DNA of 12,178 nt. Source: an uncultured Bacteroidales bacterium (GTDB taxonomy: Bacteria; Bacteroidota; Bacteroidia; Bacteroidales; Paludibacteraceae). The stretch lies in NCBI GenBank assembly GCA_934692905.1, contig CAKUUM010000048.1, positions 1 to 12,178 of the forward strand, read 5' to 3'. Positions 1 through 7,168 of the stretch are shown here, piece after piece. The stretch's first letter is position 1. Each line of letters starts with the position of its first letter. The translations under genes and the position numbers were made by a program. The notes beneath the pieces are model-generated. The model was not told the DNA's origin. It was given only the letters and a program-made list of their open reading frames with translations, and did no database searches.

Positions 1-72
1 ACTATAAAATATAGATGTATGTGATGATTCCTCAACTTGGGCGGAGCCTTCCCCTTATATCGAACTCACGTT
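1..72. other. Window edge, no gene recognised
   Basis: These bases carry no convincing reading frame or RNA gene. They lie beyond the rny terminator and run directly into the composite repeat. The stretch up to the terminator at 210 is intergenic. Confidence 0.5.
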
Positions 73-173
73 AATCACATACTAACCACATACTAATCAC
101 ATACACTTACCCCGACAAATACACGAGAGGCAATGCGCAATTCACAATGCGTAATGCGTAATGATATTTGACG
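73..173. repeat. Composite intergenic repeat, copy 1
   Basis: Three 11-bp units (aatcacatact, aaccacatact, aatcacatac) occupy 73-104. A conserved block follows (acttaccccgacaaatacac), then five 7-bp units (aatgcgc, aattcac, aatgcgt, aatgcgt, aatgata) at 132-166, then tttgacg. The same module, in the same order and orientation, recurs at 7169-7293. It lies just past the terminator of the rny operon. No transposase or terminal inverted repeat is visible, so it is a non-coding dispersed repeat of unknown function. Confidence 0.8.
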
Positions 174-209
174 GCACGACGCGAGTCCTGTTCACATAAA
201 CGAACATAC

Positions 210-244
210 AAAAAAGAGACTGTCCATAGTCGTTGGACAGTCTC
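210..244 (-). terminator. Intrinsic terminator of the rny operon
   Basis: Read on the minus strand, a perfect 10-bp stem (GAGACTGTCC / GGACAGTCTC, 235-244 and 216-225) encloses a 9-base loop and is followed by six T at 215-210. It sits about 25 bases after the rny stop codon, which fits the end of the transcript. Confidence 0.93.
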
Positions 245-269
245 CGACATACATATAAAACAGGTATAT

Positions 270-1808
270 TTACTTTGCGTAAGACACCGCGCGGGTTTCG
301 CGGATGACCGTGATTTTGATTTGACCCGGGTAGGTCATCTCGTCCTGAATCTTCTTGGCGATGTCGAACGAGAGCAACTCGGTGTCCTTGTCGCTAATCT
401 TGTCGGCACCGACAATGACGCGGAGTTCACGACCTGCCTGCAGGGCGAAAGTCTTGGTAACACCCGGGTAGGACAGAGCAATCTGCTCAAGGTCGTTGAG
501 ACGCTTGGTGTATGCCTCCACAATCTCGCGGCGTGCGCCCGGGCGTGCACCCGAGATAGCATCGCAGGCTTGTACGACAGGCGCGATGAGGGTCTCCATC
601 TCTATCTCGTCGTGGTGCGCACCTACGGCGTTGCAGATGTCGGGCGCCTCGCCGTACTTCTCGCAGAGTTTCATACCCATTGCTGCGTGCGGGAGTTCGA
701 GGTCTTCGTCGCTGACCTTACCAATATCGTGGAGCAAGCCTGCACGGCGCGCTTTCTTGACATTCAAGCCCAGTTCGGCAGCCATAGCGGCACAGAGATT
801 CGCCGTCTCGCGGGAGTGCATGAGCAGATTCTGACCATAACTGGAGCGGTATTTCATCTTGCCGATGAGGCGCACCAACTCGGGGTGCAGACCGTGGATA
901 CCGAGGTCGATGGTGGTGCGCTTACCGGTTTCGATAATCTCCTCCTCGACTTGCTTGGTGACCTTAGCCACGACCTCCTCGATACGTGCGGGGTGGATAC
1001 GTCCGTCCTGCACCAACTGGTGGAGCGACAGGCGCGCAATCTCGCGGCGCACGGGGTCGAAAGCGGAAAGGGTGATGGCTTCGGGGGTGTCGTCCACTAC
1101 AATCTCGACGCCCGTAGCGGCTTCGAGGGCACGAATGTTGCGCCCCTCACGACCGATGATACGCCCCTTAACCTCGTCATTATCAATATGAAAGACGGTG
1201 ACGGCGTTCTCAACGGTAGCCTCCGACGCCACGCGCTGGATGGACTGGATGATGATTTTCTTCGCCTCTTTGTTGGCGGTGAGACGTGCCTCGTCCATGG
1301 TCTCGTTGATGTACGCCATGGCGTTGGTCTTTGCCTCGTCGCGCAGAGCCTCAACAAGTTGTTTCTTAGCCTCTTCCGCCGAGAGCCCCGATATTTGCTC
1401 GAGTTGCTGCTCCGCCTGATGCTGCATACGCTCTACCTCCTGCGCCTTGAAATCGAGGGCTTTCTGCTGCTGCTCAGCCTGTTGCTCGAAATCACGCTTG
1501 CGCTGGTTGAGGTCGTTCTGTGCACGTTGTACCTCACTCTGGCGCTGGTTGAGTTGCTGGTCGCGTTGTTGCACACGCTGCTCGCGCTGCTGCAACTTCT
1601 GCTCTGCCTGACGGACCTGGTTCTCGTGCTCCAACTTGAGCGCGATGAACTTTTCTTTGGCTTCGACGACTTTGTTTTTCTTGATTACTTCTGCCTCTTC
1701 TTCCGCCTTGCGGAGAATGCCCGCACTGTGGAAACGGAAGATGAGGTAGCAGACGCCGCCCCCCACCAATAATCCGCCGCCAAGTGCTATAAGAATGTAA
1801 ATAAGCAT
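270..1808 (-). CDS. rny: Ribonuclease Y
   Basis: RNase Y is a membrane-anchored endoribonuclease that starts decay and processing of mRNAs. The 512-aa product has the full family layout. A glycine-rich N-terminal membrane anchor covers about residues 3-24. A long Gln/Glu/Arg-rich coiled coil runs from about 30 to 200. A KH RNA-binding domain carries GRIIGREGRNI at 215-225. An HD phosphohydrolase domain has His331 (HSRET), His360-Asp361 (LLHDIGK) and His398-His399 (AHHDE) as probable metal ligands. Length is normal for the family (about 510-520 aa). The ATG start places the anchor at the extreme N-terminus. The gene starts 27 bases after zapA and is the last gene of a three-gene operon that ends at a strong terminator. 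The Gln-rich coiled coil leaves a long open frame on the opposite strand, which is a shadow. Confidence 0.97.
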   Translation of the reverse strand: MLIYILIALGGGLLVGGGVCYLIFRFHSAGILRKAEEEAEVIKKNKVVEAKEKFIALKLEHENQVRQAEQKLQQREQRVQQRDQQLNQRQSEVQRAQNDLNQRKRDFEQQAEQQQKALDFKAQEVERMQHQAEQQLEQISGLSAEEAKKQLVEALRDEAKTNAMAYINETMDEARLTANKEAKKIIIQSIQRVASEATVENAVTVFHIDNDEVKGRIIGREGRNIRALEAATGVEIVVDDTPEAITLSAFDPVRREIARLSLHQLVQDGRIHPARIEEVVAKVTKQVEEEIIETGKRTTIDLGIHGLHPELVRLIGKMKYRSSYGQNLLMHSRETANLCAAMAAELGLNVKKARRAGLLHDIGKVSDEDLELPHAAMGMKLCEKYGEAPDICNAVGAHHDEIEMETLIAPVVQACDAISGARPGARREIVEAYTKRLNDLEQIALSYPGVTKTFALQAGRELRVIVGADKISDKDTELLSFDIAKKIQDEMTYPGQIKITVIRETRAVSYAK

Positions 1809-1835
1809 AACTGATTCTTAATTTATTTGGTTAAT

Positions 1836-2129
1836 TTATTTATTTAACGTATTTATTATCAATTTGTTGAGTTCCTGCAGTTTCTTGTCCACGGGCTCCA
1901 GACGGTGCGCATGGGCATCGGCGTGCAGGTTGACCGCCATCTCAAGCGCCACATAAACCCACACCTGTTCGGCGGACTGGAGGGGCATCTTGCGCTGGTA
2001 GAAACGGTAGCGGTCGTTGAGCATATCACAGGCCCGACGGTACAACTCCTCTGCGTCCGCCGGCACGTTCAGCGAGATGTGGTGTGCATCCAACTGAAGG
2101 GTGATATGTTGTTTTCGCTGTTCTGTCAC
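1836..2129 (-). CDS. zapA: Cell division protein ZapA
   Basis: ZapA is a small cytoplasmic protein that binds FtsZ and bundles its protofilaments at the division ring. The 97-aa product fits the family in length and order. An N-terminal beta-rich head (ITLQLDAHHISLNVPADAEE) is followed by the helix beginning ELYRRACDMLNDRYRFY. A long C-terminal helix (VYVALEMAVNLHADAHAH, then a Leu-rich end) would form the dimer and tetramer coiled coil. I take the GTG at 2127-2129 as start because it overlaps the upstream TGA as GTGA. This is the usual arrangement for translational coupling and fits the domain start. The gene sits between a coiled-coil partner gene and rny. The family call is firm. The start codon is inferred. 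Confidence 0.92.
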   Translation of the reverse strand: MTEQRKQHITLQLDAHHISLNVPADAEELYRRACDMLNDRYRFYQRKMPLQSAEQVWVYVALEMAVNLHADAHAHRLEPVDKKLQELNKLIINTLNK

Positions 2130-2413
2130 TGTTTCAGCACCTCGATTGCCCTGTCCACTTGGGCAATCAGGTTGGTGATGCGCTGTCGCGCGCGTGCACG
2201 TTCCTTATCATCTACGTCATTTGCCACCAGTGCGTGCGCGGTGTGGAGGTGGTTGTAGTCCGCTTTGAGTTTGACCAACTCGGCGTGGCTGCGAATGATT
2301 TCGTCGCGCTGGCGTTGGTTCTCCTCCTGCAAAGCCGTAATCTGCTGTTGCTGAGCCTCGTAGCGACTCAACAACTCGCGCAGACTGTACTCTAAGGACT
2401 CGAGGGACTCCAT
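2126..2413 (-). CDS. Small coiled-coil protein upstream of zapA
   Basis: This 95-aa protein has no catalytic motif and no signal peptide. Residues from about 5 to 60 form a heptad-rich helix (LRELLSRYEAQQQQITALQE and onward), and a second amphipathic helix closes the chain (ITNLIAQVDRAIEVLKQ). Its stop codon overlaps the zapA start by four bases, so the two are probably translated together. Size, coiled-coil character and position suggest a ZapA partner with a role like that of ZapB, but I see no sequence motif proving ZapB homology. The division role is inferred from position only. The ATG start at 2413 is the only sensible one before the coiled coil. Confidence 0.82.
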   Translation of the reverse strand: MESLESLEYSLRELLSRYEAQQQQITALQEENQRQRDEIIRSHAELVKLKADYNHLHTAHALVANDVDDKERARARQRITNLIAQVDRAIEVLKQ

Positions 2414-2421
2414 TTGGAAGG

Positions 2422-2528
2422 TAATAGTTAATAATTAATAGTTAATAGTTCCATGCGGCTGATTTTCAAGAAGTAATCCACGATTGCTTTCGCCATGATA
2501 TTAACTATTAACCATTACTCATTACTTA
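2422..2528. repeat. Two facing arrays of AT-rich 7-bp repeats
   Basis: Array one (2422-2449) reads taatagt, taataat, taatagt, taatagt. Array two (2501-2528) reads ttaacta, ttaacca, ttactca, ttactta. They are inverted relative to each other and could pair across about 50 bases. The second array overlaps the stop codon of the DUF3078 gene. The first lies just before the coiled-coil gene of the zapA operon. Together they fill most of the gap between the two transcription units. There is no U-tract, so they do not look like a classical terminator. Confidence 0.65.
2428..2496 (-). CDS. Possible 22-aa small ORF between the repeats
   Basis: An ATG at 2496 opens a short frame beginning MAKAIVDYFLKISRMELLTI and ending at TAA. 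The first 14 residues would form an amphipathic helix. The last residues are encoded by the 7-bp repeat array. It lies 14 bases before the 95-aa coiled-coil gene, in another frame, so it could be a leader peptide. It could equally be chance. No clear ribosome binding site is visible. I list it only as a candidate. Confidence 0.2.
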   Translation of the reverse strand: MAKAIVDYFLKISRMELLTINY

Positions 2529-3752
2529 AAAAGAGTAGCCGATGCCGAGACCGATGACACCCTTGAACTGCACACGCTCTGCCGAAGTGGTGGTTTGTGT
2601 GCCGTCCGCAGCGGTGGTAGTCTTGTCAATCTTCACGCCATTGTAGTATCTGAGCGAGGTGGTCAGCGACACCTGCAGGCACTTGAGGAACTGGTAGGAG
2701 ATGGAGGCATCCCAATCCACATCAAAGTTACCAAAGCGGCGGTTGTTATCGCGATAGCCCACATAAGTCAGTTTCGAGAAGTCCTGTGCATTTTTGCCAA
2801 CCCCTTCGGCATACAATTTGCCGTCGGCATCGGTGTAAATCTTTGTCTTGTCCCATGCGTAGGGAGTGTAGAGTCCGAGAGTGGTGATGATTTTCAGGTC
2901 TTTGTAGGTGTAGTTGATGCCGCCTTTGAGAGAAAGACCCAACTCGCAACGGATATTGCCAGCGTAACTCTTGGTCACCTCGCCCGTGTTCTCGTCCACG
3001 GTATATTTCCAAACCGAGTATTTGTCCTTCAAGGCGTATTCCAACCCTGTGGCACCATATTTCTCCTGCTGCGCCTCGTCAATGGGATAAACGGCGATGT
3101 CGTCGTACTTCTCATACTTGTCGCGCAGCGTTTTGCTGACATAAGCCGTGGTCAGACGCCCAGCCACGGGTGACAGATAAACGGTGAAGATGTCATTGGG
3201 CTTCCAGTCGATACCGACCGATATGTCGGTGTAAGAAGGTGCCAAGAACTTCGACACAATGGGGTCAAAGTCCTCGCTACCATTGTAGTTGCGGCCAAGG
3301 TCGAACTGGCTCTGGAACCCGCCCAACACAGTCAAGTACCACGATTTCTCGAACTCCCAACCGAACTTGGTGGTGAAGTTGAGTTTGTCGCTGGACTTCT
3401 GGAACTTGTCGTAGTCCTGGTCAATCCAACTGAGACCGTACTCCATATCCAGATTGCTGTCCCACGCGAGGTTGTCTTTGTGATAGAGCAGGCGTAACTT
3501 GGTGGAAGCCACTGCATTCACATTGTTGTTACCACCGGCAGCCCAGTTGAATAATCCCGTAGCCGCAGCATTAAGCCCGACTATACCAGAGAATTTCCAT
3601 GCCTGCTCACCCGTATCTGCTTTTTTGAGGTCGTCTTTTGCCTTTTGCGCTGCCGCAGCCTGACTTTGTACGGTTGCTTTGTTCACTTCCTGTGCGCTGA
3701 CAGCCATCGCGCTGATGAGGCACATGGTGAACATAAAGATTCTTGATTTCAT
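2526..3752 (-). CDS. DUF3078 outer-membrane protein
   Basis: The 408-aa product begins with a signal peptide (MKSRIFMFTMCLISAMAVSA, cleavage likely before Gln21). An Ala/Lys/Gln-rich linker follows, then a chain rich in alternating aromatic residues that ends in GLGIGYSF. A terminal Phe is the usual mark of an outer-membrane beta barrel. Trp-Ala-Ala-Gly-Gly near 70-74 and the later WDSNLDMEYGLSWID segment match my memory of the Bacteroidetes DUF3078 family, whose function is unknown. The mature protein is probably a barrel of about 14-18 strands, an estimate from its length. It stands alone behind its own promoter (3770-3800). Its stop codon lies inside a 7-bp repeat array. The family call is fairly sure. 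The barrel is inferred and the substrate is unknown. Confidence 0.88.
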   Translation of the reverse strand: MKSRIFMFTMCLISAMAVSAQEVNKATVQSQAAAAQKAKDDLKKADTGEQAWKFSGIVGLNAAATGLFNWAAGGNNNVNAVASTKLRLLYHKDNLAWDSNLDMEYGLSWIDQDYDKFQKSSDKLNFTTKFGWEFEKSWYLTVLGGFQSQFDLGRNYNGSEDFDPIVSKFLAPSYTDISVGIDWKPNDIFTVYLSPVAGRLTTAYVSKTLRDKYEKYDDIAVYPIDEAQQEKYGATGLEYALKDKYSVWKYTVDENTGEVTKSYAGNIRCELGLSLKGGINYTYKDLKIITTLGLYTPYAWDKTKIYTDADGKLYAEGVGKNAQDFSKLTYVGYRDNNRRFGNFDVDWDASISYQFLKCLQVSLTTSLRYYNGVKIDKTTTAADGTQTTTSAERVQFKGVIGLGIGYSF

Positions 3753-3769
3753 TTCTTTCCGAACGAATG

Positions 3770-3800
3770 TAAACTTAATTTATATAACGTAGATAATCAA
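3770..3800 (-). promoter_or_regulatory. Bacteroidetes-type promoter for the DUF3078 gene
   Basis: On the minus strand, TTG (3800-3798) is followed after 20 bases by TAAGTTTA (3777-3770). This differs by one base from the TAnnTTTG consensus of the Bacteroidetes primary sigma factor. The start codon lies 17 bases further on. Confidence 0.6.
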
Positions 3801-3819
3801 TATGCTATAGTCTATAATT

Positions 3820-4347
3820 TTAGTATTGTGCGGCATCGTACACTTGGTCGGCGATGTCGCTGCCTTTGAGTTTCTCGATGATGCAGAAGGCGAAATCGCT
3901 GCTCAGTCCGGGACCTTTGGCAGTGATGATATTCTTCGACTCGACCACCAAGCCGCCGATGAAACTCTCGCCGAGGTATGACTCGAAGCCCGGGTAGCAC
4001 GTAGCCTGCTTGCCGTGCAGGATACCGAGTTGCCCGAGTACGGACGGTGCGGCACAGATGGCTGCAATCATCTTGTTCTCGGCATTATGCTGCAGCAGCA
4101 ACTCGCACAGGTCGTTGTGCTCGCCCAAGCGCGTAGCCCCGCCCGGGAGGATAAGCATCTCCGCGTCAGAGAAGTCCACAGCCTGGAACAATGCGTCCGC
4201 CTTGACGGCAATGTTGTGCGCACCCAGTACGGTCTCAATGCCCGTCACTGAAACGGTCGTCACCATGATGTCGGCACGGCGCAGAAGGTCGATGGTTGTG
4301 ATGGCTTCTATCTCCTCGAAGCCGTTGTCTAAGAAGATGTAGTTCAT
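3820..4347 (-). CDS. DJ-1/PfpI family protein
   Basis: This 175-aa protein belongs to the DJ-1/ThiJ/PfpI superfamily, cytoplasmic enzymes linked to glyoxal detoxification, deglycation or stress protection. Cys98 in AAICAAPSVLG sits at the family's nucleophile elbow. Glu14 in FEEIEA matches the Glu that polarises this cysteine in human DJ-1. LILPGG near 65-70 is the usual glycine loop. The position matching the DJ-1 histidine (in TCYPGFE) is Tyr, as in many bacterial members. The length is typical of single-domain members. It begins 11 bases after the tonB stop and is probably the last gene of the pdxJ-exbB-exbD-tonB operon. No intrinsic terminator is visible after it. The exact reaction cannot be told from sequence. 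Confidence 0.9.
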   Translation of the reverse strand: MNYIFLDNGFEEIEAITTIDLLRRADIMVTTVSVTGIETVLGAHNIAVKADALFQAVDFSDAEMLILPGGATRLGEHNDLCELLLQHNAENKMIAAICAAPSVLGQLGILHGKQATCYPGFESYLGESFIGGLVVESKNIITAKGPGLSSDFAFCIIEKLKGSDIADQVYDAAQY

Positions 4348-4358
4348 AGTCCAATCAT

Positions 4359-5189
4359 TTAATTGAGTTTGAAGGTATATACTATACTGCCTCGCTGAGG
4401 CTTATCCCCTTTGGTAAATTTGGCGCGGCGTGCAGCGTCCAATGCCAGTTGTTGCGTCTTGCGGTCGGAGATATTGGTGCCGTCGCCGATGCTGACTGTC
4501 ACCACATCGCCTGCCTCGTTGACCATGATATTCACCACTACACGCCCCGCCTGGTTGAAGTCTTCCGCGGGTTTGGGCAGTGCCTTGCAGTCGCGTCCGT
4601 GCAGGGTCCATGTGTTGCTGTTCATCGAGCCGAAGCCTTTGCCCACGGGGTTTCCTTTGACACCCGAGGCATTGGTGGTGGATGCGTTGTCTCCATTCGC
4701 GCCTACTGCCGAGGTGGTCTGTCCGAAGCCTGCCATTGCCTGTTGGGCACGGGCGATAGCCTCCTGCTCACGGGCACGCTTCTCCGCCAGGGCTTTCTCA
4801 CGTGCCTTACGTTCCGCCTCAATGCGCGCCTCTTCCTCGCGTTGCTGCCGAATGAGTTCCTCTTCAGCCGCCTTGCGCTTGGCGTCCTCCTCACGCTGTT
4901 TGGCGAGAGCGAGCAGGTCCTCATCGTCCTCCTGCACCATCAGGTCGTTGTCCGACGGGCGTGAGGGTGTGGCAGGTGCGGGGTCTGCTTCCGCCTGCGG
5001 TTGTGGCATGAGTGGTGCCATGTTAGGCATGCCGCCCCCATCGTCCGCATTGCCGAACGTAATCTCTATCCCCTCGTCCTCCACGCGCACGGGCGCGCTA
5101 ATAGACAGGAGATACAGCAGCAAGAACAGCAACGCCATAGCCACTACTGTGCCTACCGCCGCGATGATATGAGGTTTTGCGTCTCTCAC
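4359..5189 (-). CDS. tonB: TonB-type energy transducer
   Basis: This is the periplasm-spanning part of a TonB/Tol system. It passes proton-motive energy from an ExbB/ExbD motor to outer-membrane receptors. The 276-aa product has a short cytoplasmic start and one membrane helix (about 9-31). A Pro/Asp-rich stretch lies at about 50-90. A highly charged helical region (about 95-150, rich in Glu/Arg/Lys/Ala) resembles TolA. A Gly/Asn/Ser-rich hinge follows at about 155-195. A C-terminal domain from about 198 (HGRDCKALPKP, then GRVVVNIMVNEAGDVV, then AARRAKF) matches TonB_C. The GTG start (5187-5189) overlaps the exbD stop as GTGA, a sign of coupled translation. The N-terminal half is TolA-like, but there is no Pal or TolB next door, so TonB is the better name. 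Confidence 0.88.
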   Translation of the reverse strand: MRDAKPHIIAAVGTVVAMALLFLLLYLLSISAPVRVEDEGIEITFGNADDGGGMPNMAPLMPQPQAEADPAPATPSRPSDNDLMVQEDDEDLLALAKQREEDAKRKAAEEELIRQQREEEARIEAERKAREKALAEKRAREQEAIARAQQAMAGFGQTTSAVGANGDNASTTNASGVKGNPVGKGFGSMNSNTWTLHGRDCKALPKPAEDFNQAGRVVVNIMVNEAGDVVTVSIGDGTNISDRKTQQLALDAARRAKFTKGDKPQRGSIVYTFKLN

Positions 5190-5593
5190 TTCTTGGTTGC
5201 AATCACTATTTTCATCTTGTGCTGGTTGGCGATGTCAAGCACGTTCACCACGTCGCGGTAGGGTATGTCCTGGTCGGCGTGCAGGGCAATGCACATGGTG
5301 CTGTCGCTCTGCTGGATGGTAGTCAGGTAGGCTTCGAGGTTCTCGGGGGCGATAGCCATCGGTTTCTGCCTGCCGAGTGCCACATAGTAGTTGCCGAGGT
5401 TGTCGATACTCACCTTTGCCACCACCTGTTTGGTGGACGTTTTCGCCCGCGCCTGCGGCAGGTTTATCTTGATGTCGTTGGGCGACGACATCGTACTGAC
5501 CATCACAAAGAAGAGCAGCAACAGGAAGATGAGGTCGGTCATCGACGACATCGCGAATGTTGCTTCCACTCTGTTTCTACGTTTCAGTGCCAT
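5186..5593 (-). CDS. exbD: ExbD/TolR family motor protein
   Basis: ExbD sits in the ExbB channel and helps turn proton flow into work on TonB. I take the ATG at 5591-5593 as start, giving 135 aa beginning MALKRRNRVEATFAMSSMTD. A TTG nine bases further upstream is possible but less likely. One membrane helix spans about 20-38 (LIFLLLLFFVMV). The essential proton-carrying Asp is present as Asp20 in SMTDLIF. The periplasmic domain follows, with INLPQA near its start. The gene begins 11 bases after the exbB stop and ends inside the GTGA overlap with tonB. Length and motif are normal for the family. ExbD and TolR cannot be told apart by sequence alone; the tonB neighbour favours ExbD. Confidence 0.93.
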   Translation of the reverse strand: MALKRRNRVEATFAMSSMTDLIFLLLLFFVMVSTMSSPNDIKINLPQARAKTSTKQVVAKVSIDNLGNYYVALGRQKPMAIAPENLEAYLTTIQQSDSTMCIALHADQDIPYRDVVNVLDIANQHKMKIVIATKK

Positions 5594-5604
5594 AGCCCCC
5601 AAAC

Positions 5605-6300
5605 TTATGCAGGTTCGTTCAACAGGTCCATAAACTCCATGGTACGCGACTCCAACTGGCGTACTACGCGGTCGATGCGCGACACAAGGAAGTTGTATGC
5701 AAACATTGCAAGAATACCTACTATCAAGCCGCCCACGGTGGTTACCATAGCCTGGTACATGCCCGATGACAATGTGGATATTTCTATCACGCCGCTAGCG
5801 TCCTGCGCCATATTGTAGAACGTCTGCACCATACCGAGTACCGTGCCAAGGAAGCCCAGCATGGGGGCACCTGCAGCGATGGTTGCCATCAGCACAAGAC
5901 CTTTCTCCAACTTGCTGACCTCCAAGTTACCCACGTTCTCAATCGCCACCTGCACATCCTGCATGGGGCGTCCGATACGGGTTACACCTTTCTCTATCAT
6001 GCGCGAGGATGGGCTGTCGGTCTTCTTGCACAACTTGATGGCGGACTCAATCTTGCCCTCCTTGATGTAATCGCGAATGCGATCCATGAAGGTCTTGTCC
6101 TCTTTGGTGGCGTTGTGCAGCACCACCATCCGCTCGATGAACAGGTAAATGGCGAATGCCAGCATGAGTGCCAGTACAATCATTATCCACCCGCCATAGG
6201 TAGCCATCGTCAGCCAGTTGATGGACTCTTGCGCGGGCTGTTCCATCATCGCCGCCATGTCCTCGGCAGCGAGTGTTGCCGTATCAATTTGAAAGAGCAT
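5605..6300 (-). CDS. exbB: MotA/TolQ/ExbB proton channel protein
   Basis: This inner-membrane protein forms the pentameric stator that conducts protons with ExbD. The 231-aa product has three membrane helices at about 36-57, 137-163 and 186-206. The family signature runs across the second and third: LEKGLVLMATIAAGAPMLGF, then GTVLGMVQTF and VTTVGGLIVGILAMFAYN. Between the first and second is the cytoplasmic domain with the GRPMQDVQVAIEN segment. The ATG at 6298-6300 lies inside the end of pdxJ, giving a 17-base overlap in another frame. Met15 or Met18 are alternative starts that would remove the overlap, but the first ATG gives the usual N-terminal length. Order and spacing place it second in the operon. 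Confidence 0.93.
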   Translation of the reverse strand: MLFQIDTATLAAEDMAAMMEQPAQESINWLTMATYGGWIMIVLALMLAFAIYLFIERMVVLHNATKEDKTFMDRIRDYIKEGKIESAIKLCKKTDSPSSRMIEKGVTRIGRPMQDVQVAIENVGNLEVSKLEKGLVLMATIAAGAPMLGFLGTVLGMVQTFYNMAQDASGVIEISTLSSGMYQAMVTTVGGLIVGILAMFAYNFLVSRIDRVVRQLESRTMEFMDLLNEPA

Positions 6301-7000
6301 ATCTATATTGTTTAATGGTTTCTTCGATTCCTAAATACAGCGCATCGGCTATCAGCGCGTGCCCGATACTCACCTCGTCGGTCCACGGGAACGCCTGGAC
6401 GAAAGCGCGCAGGTTGCGGAGGTTCAAGTCATGCCCCGCGTTCATGCCCATCCCCAGTTCGTGCGCCTTTTCGGCAGCAGGGCGGTACATCGCGATGGCA
6501 GCCCCGGGGTCGGAGTCGTACAACTCCGCATAGGGTCCCGTGTAGAGTTCCACGCGGTCGGCACCTGCTTTCTTGGCGTACTCCACCATCTCGGGGTCGG
6601 GGTCCACAAACACCGATACACGTATGCCCGCAGCCTGCAGACGGCGGATGATAACTGTCAGTTTGTCAAGGTTGGCGTGCGTGTCCCACCCGTGGTTGCT
6701 GGTCAGTTGGTCCACCGCATCGGGCACCAGGGTTGCCTGTGTGGGGCGCACCTCCGTCACGAGGTCCATGAATGCCGGTTCGGGGTTGCCCTCTATGTTA
6801 AACTCGGTGGTTACCAACTCTTTGAGCGCATACACGTCGGTCCGGCGTATGTGCCGCTCATCGGGACGCGGGTGCACGGTGATGCCCTGTGCGCCAAACC
6901 GCTCACAATCCACGGCAAACTTCTCCACATCGGGCAAATTGCCCCCGCGCGCATTCCGCAGCGTTGCCACCTTATTTACATTAACACTCAGTTTGGTCAT
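6284..7000 (-). CDS. pdxJ: Pyridoxine 5'-phosphate synthase
   Basis: PdxJ condenses 1-deoxy-D-xylulose 5-phosphate with 3-amino-2-oxopropyl phosphate to make pyridoxine 5'-phosphate, the last ring-forming step of DXP-dependent vitamin B6 synthesis. The 238-aa product has the usual length and hallmark segments: LSVNVNKVATLRNARGG at the N-terminus, ITVHPRPDERHI at about 40-51, EGNPEPAFMDL at about 70-80, and GMNAGHDLNLRNL near the C-terminus. The barrel looks complete. The gene heads the operon and has a good promoter 84 bases upstream. Its 3' end overlaps exbB by 17 bases. The metabolic reason for placing B6 synthesis with a TonB motor is not obvious. I recall the same linkage in other Bacteroidales. 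Confidence 0.97.
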   Translation of the reverse strand: MTKLSVNVNKVATLRNARGGNLPDVEKFAVDCERFGAQGITVHPRPDERHIRRTDVYALKELVTTEFNIEGNPEPAFMDLVTEVRPTQATLVPDAVDQLTSNHGWDTHANLDKLTVIIRRLQAAGIRVSVFVDPDPEMVEYAKKAGADRVELYTGPYAELYDSDPGAAIAMYRPAAEKAHELGMGMNAGHDLNLRNLRAFVQAFPWTDEVSIGHALIADALYLGIEETIKQYRYALSN

Positions 7001-7083
7001 TGTTTCCGGTTGTTTTCAAGATATTAGTTTTACTATCAGGTCGTACTGTTTCCATCCTCATTCATCTTGCCCCATATTTGCCG

Positions 7084-7114
7084 CAAAGGTACAACTTTTT
7101 TCCCGTTTATACAA
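7084..7114 (-). promoter_or_regulatory. Bacteroidetes-type promoter for the pdxJ-exbBD-tonB operon
   Basis: On the minus strand, TTG (7114-7112) is followed after exactly 20 bases by TACCTTTG (7091-7084), a perfect TAnnTTTG element. Transcription should begin near 7077, giving an untranslated leader of about 77 bases before pdxJ. Confidence 0.85.
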
Positions 7115-7168
7115 CCCTGTGCGCCATTTTTCTGTACCCGCGCGCCATCCTCGCGAGAAGGTCGGCGG

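Noticed and set aside
73..104. Spaced direct repeats as a CRISPR array
   Set aside because: The 11-bp units are tandem with no spacers, and no cas gene is present.
168..1772. 534-aa open frame on the plus strand, opposite rny
   Set aside because: It is antisense to a complete RNase Y gene. It is open because the Gln/Glu/Arg-rich coiled coil and the GC-rich third positions of rny leave few stops in this frame. It shows no recognisable domain.
2526..2600. Facing 7-bp arrays as the terminator of the DUF3078 gene
   Set aside because: The potential stem is AT-only with a loop of about 50 bases and no U-tract, so it is described as a repeat, not a terminator.
5594..5602. TTG start nine bases upstream for exbD
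   Set aside because: It is possible but adds only three residues. The ATG at 5593 gives the usual N-terminus of the family.
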